Source: Candidatus Hydrogenedentota bacterium
GTDB taxonomy: Bacteria > Hydrogenedentota > Hydrogenedentia > Hydrogenedentiales > CAITNO01
Direction of reading: 5' to 3'
Assembly (NCBI GenBank): GCA_903922535.1
Contig: CAIXUF010000176.1
Location: 1-5,729 of the forward strand
DNA length: 5,729 bases
In this document: piece after piece, positions 1-5,520 of the stretch
How the letters are laid out: each line of letters starts with the position of its first letter
How positions within the stretch are numbered: position 1 is the first letter of the stretch
Notes under the pieces: model-generated
What the model was told of the DNA's origin: nothing
Databases searched by the model: none
What the model saw: only the letters and a program-made list of their open reading frames with translations
Position numbers and translations under genes: made by a program

Positions 1-2
1 AA

Positions 3-149
3 GCCAGTAAGGACGATAATCTATCGAATGATATTGGCGCGCCGGTAAGAATTTATTCTCCCGGAGCGCTGCAGTATATCTCTCCTGAGTTTGTCGGCCA
101 GGCCGGAGTTGGTGTTATCCAGATGGTTTGCAGCGCGTCGTTGGTGTGA
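3..149 (+). CDS. Possible 3' fragment of an unidentified gene, open at the left edge
   Basis: A 48-codon plus-strand frame is open from the window edge and stops at TGA 147-149. About 40 codons lie in the segment that is not pilT (1-121); the last nine run antisense into pilT sequence. The segment is about 50% G+C, against about 63% in adjacent pilT. The translation has a protein-like mix (for example DNLSNDIGAPVRIYSPGAL) but I recognise no family. The opposite strand is also open for about 30 codons, so coding strand and coding status are uncertain. If real, this gene was cut by the same junction that truncated pilT. Confidence 0.2.
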   Translation, partial: ASKDDNLSNDIGAPVRIYSPGALQYISPEFVGQAGVGVIQMVCSASLV

Positions 150-844
150 AGCGTCGCGAAGGCGAGATGGCCCGTCTCCGCGACGGTGAGGGCGGCCTGT
201 ATCGTCTCGGGATCGCGCATTTCGCCGATGAGGATGACGTCGGGATCCTGGCGGAGCACCCGTTTGAGCGCGCCGGAGAAGCTTTTCGTGTCCGAGTTGA
301 TCTCGCGCTGGTTCACCACCGACATCTTGTGTGTGTGCAGGTACTCGATGGGATCCTCGATGGTGATGATGTGGCATTTCCGCTCGCAGTTTATCTTGTC
401 GATAATGGAGGCGAGCGTGGTGGACTTTCCCGAGCCGGTCGGGCCGCACACGAGCACAAGGCCCAGCGGGCGGTAGGCGAGATCGGCGGCCACCCGGGGC
501 AGCCCCAACTTCTCAAAGCTGAGGATGTCTATGGGGATGGAGCGGAAAGCGGCCACAACCGAGCCGCGGTCGCGGTAGACGTTCAGCCGGAACCGGCTCA
601 GCCCCTCGATGCCGAAGGACATGTCGCATTCCTTGTCCGCCTCGAACTCGGCCACCTGGTCCTCGTTCATGACGCTGTAGATGAGTTCCTGCGTCTGGTT
701 GGGCGTGAGGCGCTCGTAGCCCTGCATGGGCTCCAGCGAGCCGTTTATGCGCAGCACGGGCGGGTTCCCGACGACGATGTGCAGATCGCTTGCGCCCTGT
801 TGAATCATCTTCGTCAGCAGGGCTTTGATGCTCGGCGTGTTCAT
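53..844 (-). CDS. pilT: PilT-family type IV pilus retraction ATPase, C-terminally truncated with a foreign tail
   Basis: PilT is the cytoplasmic hexameric ATPase that depolymerises type IV pili and powers twitching motility. The 263-residue product starts with the typical PilT N-terminal domain (residues 1-110, with ASDLHIVVGNPPVLRINGSL at about 18-37). The ATPase core follows: Walker A GPTGSGKS at 134-141, Asp box ITIEDPIEYLH at about 160-170, Walker B DPDVILIGE at 200-208 with catalytic Glu208, and His box TGHLAFATLHTND at 224-236. Family-like sequence stops after about Ile241 (base 122), where PilT normally continues with an Arg/Ile-rich helix, VFP and the C-terminal AIRNLIRE region. Instead there are 22 unrelated residues and a TAA. 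PilT proteins are usually about 340-370 residues, so roughly 100 are missing and retraction activity is doubtful. No other frame resumes PilT sequence, so this is a junction and not a simple frameshift. The gene is last in the operon, 41 bases after pilB. The start ATG at 842-844 has a good ribosome binding site. Confidence 0.9.
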   Translation of the reverse strand: MNTPSIKALLTKMIQQGASDLHIVVGNPPVLRINGSLEPMQGYERLTPNQTQELIYSVMNEDQVAEFEADKECDMSFGIEGLSRFRLNVYRDRGSVVAAFRSIPIDILSFEKLGLPRVAADLAYRPLGLVLVCGPTGSGKSTTLASIIDKINCERKCHIITIEDPIEYLHTHKMSVVNQREINSDTKSFSGALKRVLRQDPDVILIGEMRDPETIQAALTVAETGHLAFATLHTNDALQTIWITPTPAWPTNSGEIYCSAPGE

Positions 845-850
845 GCATTG

Positions 851-855
851 CTCCC
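851..855 (-). promoter_or_regulatory. Ribosome binding site of pilT
   Basis: On the minus strand GGGAG lies six bases before the ATG at 844. It supports this start over the out-of-frame ATG four bases upstream. Confidence 0.6.
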
Positions 856-885
856 GGTTCGACTGCGTCCGTGGCGGGCTGGAAT

Positions 886-2607
886 TCAGTCCGCGATAGT
901 GTGATCCAACACCTGCTGCAGCGAGGTCACGCCGCGGGCCGCCTTGGCCAGGGCGTTCTGCCGCAGGGATTTCATTCCGAGCCGGATGGCCATGTCCTTG
1001 AGTTCGTTTCCGGAGGCGCGCTTGAGCACCAGCGGCTGCAGTTCGGACACGTTGAGCATGACCTCAATCACGGCGGTGCGGCCCTTGTAGCCGGTGCTCT
1101 TGCACTTTGTGCATCCCTGGGCATGCACGAACTGGGGGTTCGGAATGTAGTCAAAGGGCGTGTACTGGAAGCGCTCCAGCGCGTCCCGGGGGACGTCAAT
1201 GGGCTCCTTGCATTCGGTGCAGACCTTCTTGAGCAGGCGCTGCGCGGCGGCCAGTGCCACGGAAGTCATCACGAGAAAGGGCTCCACCCCCATGTCGATG
1301 AGGCGGGGAAAGACGCCCGCGGCGTCGTTGGTGTGCAGGGTGCTCAGCACGAGGTGCCCGGTGAGCGCGGCCTTGACGGCCACGTCGGCGGTCTCGCCGT
1401 CGCGGATCTCGCCGACCATCACCACGTCGGGGTCCTGGCGCAGGATCTGGCGCAGCGCCTCGGCAAAGGTGAAGCCTATCTGCGATTTCACCTGCACCTG
1501 GTTGACCCCGAAGAGTTCGTACTCGATCGGATCCTCGACCGTCACGACATTTGTGTCCGGCTGGTTCAGCTTGTGCAGCGCGCTGTACAGGGTGGTGGTT
1601 TTGCCCGAACCCGTGGGCCCGGTGAGCAGAATCATCCCGTGGGGGAGTTTGAGCGCCTCCCCAAAGGCCCGCATCGGCTGCGGTTCAAAGTCCAGCTTCT
1701 CCAGGTCAAGCGTGAGGTTGCCCTGGTCGAGCACGCGCAGCACGACCTTCTCACCGTGCCGGCAGGGGAGAAAGGCGACGCGGAAGTCAATTTCGCGGCC
1801 CTTGTACTTGAGGCGGCAGCGGCCGTCCTGGGGGAGGCGGTGCTCGTCGATGCGGCAGCCGGCCATTATTTTGAGCCGGGCGATGATGTTGCCCTGGAGG
1901 TTCTTTGGGGGGCCCTTGCCCTCCTCAAGGGAGCCGTCCACGCGGTAGCGCACGCGGACGATCTTCTCGAAGGGCTCAATGTGAACGTCGCTGGCGCCAA
2001 GTTCGAGGCCGTTGAAGAGAAGCAGGCGGGTCAACTGCTTGATGGGCTCGGCCTCAACGTCCGTTTCCAGGAGCGACACGTCCTCAATTTCATCCCCGGG
2101 GCGGAGTTCGGTGAGGTCCTCCTCCTTTTCGGCGTCCCTGCGGGCGATGGTCCGGAAGATGTTGTCGGCCTTGTCGCCGCCGTAGTGCCGGTTGATGGCC
2201 TCCCGCAGTTCGGTCATCATGGCAACAACGGGCTCGACCTCGTGGTTGGTGATGCGGCGCAGATCGTCCACGGCCATGATGTTCAGCGGATCGGCCATGG
2301 CCAGGGTGAGCACCTCGCCGGTCAGCGACACGGGAAGCATCTGGTACTGCCGGGCGAGGGCCTCGGGAACGTGGGCGAGGATTTCTTTTGGAATGTTGTA
2401 GTTGGCGACGCGGATGTGCGGCACGCCCAGGTGCTCGCTGAGCGTGATGACGAGGTCCTCCTCCTGCAGATAGCCCTTTTCCACCAGCAGTTGCTGGAGG
2501 CTCTGGCCGCTGTGGCGGTGGAGTTGCATGCACTCACGGATCTGCTCCGGGGTGACCAGTTCCTCGGTGAGCAGCATGTCCTCAAGTCTTTTTTTTTGCA
2601 GTTTCAT
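886..2607 (-). CDS. pilB: PilB-family type IV pilus assembly (extension) ATPase
   Basis: This is the cytoplasmic hexameric motor that powers pilin polymerisation through the inner-membrane platform protein PilC. The 573-residue length is normal for PilB. Residues 1-145 form an MshEN (GspE N-terminal) domain. Residues about 185-300 are the N2-type domain (ASDVHIEPFEKIVRVRYRVDG). The motor core follows: Walker A GPTGSGKT at 330-337, Asp box VTVEDPIEYE from about 355, Walker B DPDVVMVGE at 392-400 with Glu400, and His box TGHLVLSTLHTND at 416-428. A zinc-type tetracysteine is present at Cys463, Cys466, Cys499 and Cys502, and AAAQRLLKKVC precedes it as usual. The MshEN motifs are degenerate: RLE replaces RLG at 7-9, and Ser36 and Gln38 replace the second Arg and Gly, so cyclic di-GMP binding may be lost. 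Codons 4-7 contain nine consecutive A (2589-2597). Pairing with pilT favours PilB over type II secretion GspE. The gene is 38 bases downstream of the MshEN/DnaA-like gene, in the same operon. Confidence 0.95.
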   Translation of the reverse strand: MKLQKKRLEDMLLTEELVTPEQIRECMQLHRHSGQSLQQLLVEKGYLQEEDLVITLSEHLGVPHIRVANYNIPKEILAHVPEALARQYQMLPVSLTGEVLTLAMADPLNIMAVDDLRRITNHEVEPVVAMMTELREAINRHYGGDKADNIFRTIARRDAEKEEDLTELRPGDEIEDVSLLETDVEAEPIKQLTRLLLFNGLELGASDVHIEPFEKIVRVRYRVDGSLEEGKGPPKNLQGNIIARLKIMAGCRIDEHRLPQDGRCRLKYKGREIDFRVAFLPCRHGEKVVLRVLDQGNLTLDLEKLDFEPQPMRAFGEALKLPHGMILLTGPTGSGKTTTLYSALHKLNQPDTNVVTVEDPIEYELFGVNQVQVKSQIGFTFAEALRQILRQDPDVVMVGEIRDGETADVAVKAALTGHLVLSTLHTNDAAGVFPRLIDMGVEPFLVMTSVALAAAQRLLKKVCTECKEPIDVPRDALERFQYTPFDYIPNPQFVHAQGCTKCKSTGYKGRTAVIEVMLNVSELQPLVLKRASGNELKDMAIRLGMKSLRQNALAKAARGVTSLQQVLDHTIAD

Positions 2608-2614
2608 GTTTGGT

Positions 2615-2620
2615 TTCCCG
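2615..2620 (-). promoter_or_regulatory. Ribosome binding site of pilB
   Basis: Minus-strand CGGGAA lies about seven bases before the ATG at 2607. It is a modest match to the Shine-Dalgarno sequence, but it is the only candidate and it fits the conserved MshEN N-terminus starting at this Met. Confidence 0.45.
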
Positions 2621-2645
2621 GCCGAGCGCGGCCCCTGGCGGGACC

Positions 2646-5066
2646 TCAGGCCGCCTCATCCACCCCAAGGTGGCTGAGTATTTCCTGGGCCATCTCGATT
2701 GTGATGCCCTTTCCGACAAGTTTGGCAAAAGCCGCGATCTTCCGCAGCGCGCCCGTCATTTTGCGCACGTCACTGGGAACCCGCATGGCGATAAGGGACA
2801 GAATCTCTTCGGGCACGGGCACGCCGCCCTGTTCCACATGGTGGTGCAGGATCTTCATGCGCGTGCCCCATTCGGGGGCCTTCAACTCGCCCACGATGCC
2901 GCTTGCAAACCGCGACACAAGGCGCTGCTCGAGCAGTCCAAGGCGATCCGGCGCCTTGTCCGCCACAATGACGATCTGGCGCCCCTGCTGGTACAGCGCG
3001 TTGAATATGTGGAAGAACTCCTCCTGCGCGTCAACCCTCCCGCCGAGAAACTGTATGTCGTCAAGGATCAGCGCGTCCCAGTGGCAGTAGTTCTCGCGAA
3101 AGGCGTCCTGCGCGTTCTCAATGGTCGCCTCGGCCAGGCGGCGCGCGAAATGACTCGCGGAGACATAGCCGACCCTGGACGGCCGGGCTTTCCCGCCGCC
3201 CTCGCCGCAAAGGATCGCGTTTCCTATGGCGCTGACAAGATGGGTCTTTCCCGTGCCCACGTGGCCGTAGAGGAAGAAGGGGTTGTATTCTCCGCCGGGT
3301 GCCGCCGCAACGGCCTGGCCCACCTTGTGGGTGAACTCGTTCACGGTGCCGGGGAAGAAATTGGCAAAGGTGAGGGACTCAAGCGGGGTTTCCGAGTCAA
3401 GCGCATCCAGCAGCCTGCTGTCCGCCTCGAGCGCCTCCGGCGTGAGGGGCGTTTCCGCGCCCCCGCCCCCAAAGGGGGCGACGGAAGCGTGCCGGGCGCG
3501 CCGCCCATGATGCAGGTCGCGCCGGTTCCCCTCGGAGACGATGTGCCTTTCGAGCAGCTCCGTGGTCTGCCGGACGGACTGCATGGAGGCTTCGGCGATC
3601 TGGGCCAACTGCGATTGCTGCGTATTGTCGGCCCGTTGCGTCCTTTGGGTCTCCGGCAGTCCGGGCAGGACACCGGCCATGGGACTCTGCCGCGCCTCGC
3701 GCAGGTCCGAGATCGCTTCGGCCATGGTTTCACGCAGTTGTTCGGTAAGCAGGGTGATGTCGTGCCGCTGCCCCTCCGCCCCCTCGGCTTCCTTTTGGAC
3801 AAAGACCGACTTTATCTGGACGGCCATCGCGGCCATGGCTTCCTCAACGGTGCTGCCGACACTTTCCCGGATGGCCCCGGTGATTTTTCCCCAGTCCGGG
3901 GGCGGCGGGATCTCGGGCAGGGACGCCTGCCGCGCGGACAGGGCATCGCGCAGTTCCCTGCCCAAATTGGAGATGGAAGACTCAAGCACCGGCCCCAGGG
4001 TCTGCCGCATCGCCTCGGCGAGTTCAGCCGGGGTCGTGCCCCTGAACTCTCCGCCCCCGGCGCGCTGGCTGGAGATGGCCCTCAATTCCGCGCCCAGGGA
4101 AGCCATGGCCTCGGCCATGACCTCGCCCACGCCCTCCTGGATGCCGCGGGCAAGGTTGCGCACGTCCTCGGCGGAGGGACCGCCGGGGGGGGCAGTCTCC
4201 CTGTGGGGACGGACGCCCTCGAAATTCGTCCGGAGATCCGCGCTTACACGGCGGAATTCATCGGCGACCATGCGCATGGAGTCCTGGACTGACGATTCAA
4301 TCCGCAGGGCGAGATCCCCCATGGCAACCGATTCGGCCGAGGGGACGAAGGCGGGCTCGGGGGCGACGCCCCTGACCAGGCCATAGGATCCCCCCTGCGG
4401 GGCGTCCGCCGGCGCACCGGCCGCCTCATTGGATGATTCCGGCGGCACCAGAAAGTCGGCCACTTCCGGCTGGAACGCTTCAGCGGATTCGGAAGGCTTT
4501 TCGCCCTCCTTTTCCGAGGTTTTCATGCGCAATGCGGCATAGTATTCGGGTTTTTTGGGGGCCTTGCCGAAGAGGCGTTTGCTGACTATCTCAAAATGGT
4601 CCCAGTCGCACAGAATTGGCTTGATGCGCACGTCCGGACAGAGCAGTTGAACCTCTTCGAGCGCCCCCTTGTCAAGGGGATCCACCATGGCGACGGTCAG
4701 AATGCGGCCCAGCCTGTCAATCGGCATGAGACGCAGGCGCAGGCAGACATCTTCCGGAATCTGGCGGAGCACCTTGTCGTTAATGTCGTAGTCGAGCAGG
4801 CAAAGACGCGGTATTTTGAGTTGCCGGACAAGGTATTCACTTATTGCCTGATCTGTGGCAAATCCCTTTTTTACAAGGATTTGGCCGATATAGCCGCCTG
4901 TTTCGCTCTGTTCGCGGGCAGCCTCGGCGAACTGCGCGGCCGTGATGATGCGCTCCGCCATCAGCAACTCGCCGAGCCGCTTGGTGTCCTTTGCCCTGCC
5001 TGATTCGGCCGCAGGCCACATCATCGCCATTTCAACAATCTCATGCCTTTGGGCAGCGCATGCCAC
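2646..5066 (-). CDS. MshEN domain - helical repeats - DnaA-type AAA+ ATPase fusion protein, novel architecture
   Basis: The product has 806 residues from the ATG at 5066. A start at Met13 (5030) is equally plausible: GAG stands nine bases before it, whereas the first ATG has GGTGG too close. Residues about 28-167 form an MshEN domain clearly homologous to that of the adjacent PilB (shared LTxAMxDPL core at about 123-131). Residues 168-250 are an acidic, Pro/Ala-rich linker. Residues 250-510 hold about six amphipathic helical repeats. Residues about 565-806 are a DnaA/Hda-type AAA+ domain: LTFANFFPG at 565-573, Walker A GHVGTGKT at 601-608, a DnaA-specific helical insertion at about 634-664, Walker B LILDDIQF at 666-673, sensor 1 near 699-706, SRF arginine finger Arg719, and sensor 2 SDVRKMTGALRK with Arg768. 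DnaA domain I and DNA-binding domain IV are absent; the chain ends at the domain III/IV boundary. There is no signal peptide or membrane segment, so it should be cytoplasmic. First in an operon with pilB and pilT, it is probably an ATP-switch regulator or assembly factor of the pilus. A direct replication role is less likely without domain IV. The function is unknown. Confidence 0.92.
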   Translation of the reverse strand: MACAAQRHEIVEMAMMWPAAESGRAKDTKRLGELLMAERIITAAQFAEAAREQSETGGYIGQILVKKGFATDQAISEYLVRQLKIPRLCLLDYDINDKVLRQIPEDVCLRLRLMPIDRLGRILTVAMVDPLDKGALEEVQLLCPDVRIKPILCDWDHFEIVSKRLFGKAPKKPEYYAALRMKTSEKEGEKPSESAEAFQPEVADFLVPPESSNEAAGAPADAPQGGSYGLVRGVAPEPAFVPSAESVAMGDLALRIESSVQDSMRMVADEFRRVSADLRTNFEGVRPHRETAPPGGPSAEDVRNLARGIQEGVGEVMAEAMASLGAELRAISSQRAGGGEFRGTTPAELAEAMRQTLGPVLESSISNLGRELRDALSARQASLPEIPPPPDWGKITGAIRESVGSTVEEAMAAMAVQIKSVFVQKEAEGAEGQRHDITLLTEQLRETMAEAISDLREARQSPMAGVLPGLPETQRTQRADNTQQSQLAQIAEASMQSVRQTTELLERHIVSEGNRRDLHHGRRARHASVAPFGGGGAETPLTPEALEADSRLLDALDSETPLESLTFANFFPGTVNEFTHKVGQAVAAAPGGEYNPFFLYGHVGTGKTHLVSAIGNAILCGEGGGKARPSRVGYVSASHFARRLAEATIENAQDAFRENYCHWDALILDDIQFLGGRVDAQEEFFHIFNALYQQGRQIVIVADKAPDRLGLLEQRLVSRFASGIVGELKAPEWGTRMKILHHHVEQGGVPVPEEILSLIAMRVPSDVRKMTGALRKIAAFAKLVGKGITIEMAQEILSHLGVDEAA
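3537..4319 (-). repeat. Coding region for about six degenerate 46-residue amphipathic helical repeats
   Basis: Inside the fusion protein (residues 250-510), helical units recur beginning near residues 253, 305, 351, 397, 440 and 487, a spacing of 43-52 residues. Examples are IQEGVGEVMAEAMASLGAEL, MRQTLGPVLESSISNLGREL and IRESVGSTVEEAMAAMAVQI. Each starts with an I/M-R/Q-E/Q-x-(V/L/M) pattern and ends in a charged Leu-rich turn. Pro/Gly-rich loops separate them. The repeats are diverged at DNA level. They resemble coiled-coil or helical-bundle oligomerisation modules; no named family is evident. Confidence 0.6.
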
Positions 5067-5068
5067 CG

Positions 5069-5084
5069 TGTTTCACGCGAAACG
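5069..5084. promoter_or_regulatory. parS-like palindrome (possible ParB or other regulator site)
   Basis: TGTTTCACGCGAAACG matches the classical bacterial parS sequence TGTTTCACGTGAAACA at 14 of 16 positions. The 14-base core has one mismatch (T to C at the centre). It lies between the operon promoter and the first possible start codon, about 17-32 bases after the predicted transcription start. That position would equally suit a repressor operator or an RNA hairpin with arms GTTTC and GAAAC. Confidence 0.4.
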
Positions 5085-5107
5085 GTCACAGTACCCCTAT
5101 CCTCCAA

Positions 5108-5136
5108 ATTCTAACACGGAATTGGCGGACATTCAA
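5108..5136 (-). promoter_or_regulatory. Sigma70-like promoter of the MshEN/DnaA-like - pilB - pilT operon
   Basis: On the minus strand, -35 TTGAAT (5136-5131) and -10 TAGAAT (5113-5108) are separated by exactly 17 bases. They match the consensus at four of six and five of six positions. The predicted start is near 5101, giving a leader of about 35 bases to the ATG at 5066 or about 70 to the ATG at 5030. The sequence here is also more A+T-rich than the genes. It is the only good promoter seen for the operon. Confidence 0.55.
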
Positions 5137-5173
5137 TCTGTGCCCGACACCTTAACCGCCGGACAAGGAAACT

Positions 5174-5520
5174 GTGCGAATGGCCCGTCTTTGAAGATTG
5201 TGTGGCGTGGGTGCCGGTCAAAGACAAGACTGAGGGGAATTGTTTCAGGCAACAACGGGGTGAAGCTGCATTGCCGGGGGCGTCCTTCTTCCCTGCTCTC
5301 GCCGAAAGTCAACGGTGTGCCAGAGACCTGAGTGAAGACGCATTGTCGGGTAGCGTCCTCCTTCCCCACAGGGGAAGAATACGAATAGCCGGTGGTGACC
5401 GAAGGGAACCACCGGTAAGGCAGCGAAACGCCCATCAACCCCGAAGCGGGTTGAATGTGGAACCCGTGTCAGCATTGAAAGGACTTCAATAAACAACACC
5501 TTTCCGGAGCTTCCCTCCGG
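5174..5520 (+). ncRNA. Hairpin-rich non-coding region, possibly the 5' (domain I) part of a group II intron
   Basis: No convincing gene is present here. The stretch opens with GTGCG (5174-5178), the usual 5' end of bacterial group II introns. It then contains many perfect short stems: 5187-5194 with 5218-5225, 5240-5244 with 5251-5255, 5361-5367 with 5371-5377 (three-base loop), 5389-5396 with 5408-5415, 5436-5441 with 5448-5453, 5474-5479 with 5485-5490, and 5504-5509 with 5515-5520. Stretches such as GAATGTGGAACCCG (5453-5466) look like intron domain I segments by memory, not by alignment. No intron-encoded reverse transcriptase is visible; it would lie right of the window or be lost. Alternatives are another structured RNA or a non-autonomous element. 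Confidence 0.35.
5261..5366. repeat. Pair of diverged direct repeats of about 33 bases
   Basis: Copy A (5261-5293) and copy B (5333-5366) both read TGAAG-two bases-GCATTG-C/T-CGGG, then GCGTCCT and CTTCCC. Alignment by eye gives about 28 of 34 matching positions with one gap, with starts 72 bases apart. They lie inside the hairpin-rich region. The copies may be duplicated structural elements of an RNA or binding sites. Confidence 0.5.

Noticed and set aside
21..449. Minus-strand frame that could have restored the PilT C-terminus after a frameshift
   Set aside because: Its sequence left of base 121 (DNTNSGLADKLRRDIL and onward) has no PilT-like arginine helix, VFP or AIRNLIRE region, so a single-base frameshift does not explain the truncation.
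2608..2645. GGCC-GCGCTC-GGCC hairpin between the fusion gene and pilB as a terminator
   Set aside because: The stem has only four base pairs and no T-run follows; the 38-base gap fits operon readthrough.
871..4292. Very long plus-strand open frames (871-3090 and 2610-4292)
   Set aside because: They lie opposite pilB and the fusion gene. Their translations are rich in His, Gly and Arg with no recognisable motif, whereas the minus strand carries full ATPase motifs. They are shadows produced by high-G+C codon use.
5133..5499. Several 84-129 codon frames on both strands in 5133-5499
   Set aside because: They overlap each other and the hairpin-rich DNA, have no recognisable motifs, and mirror the repeated and palindromic sequence. 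They do not look like genes.
5504..5520. CCGGAG/CTCCGG hairpin as a rho-independent terminator
   Set aside because: The six-base stem is followed by AAAGG on the minus strand and TTATC on the plus strand, not a T-run, so terminator status is not supported; it was kept only as one of the stems.
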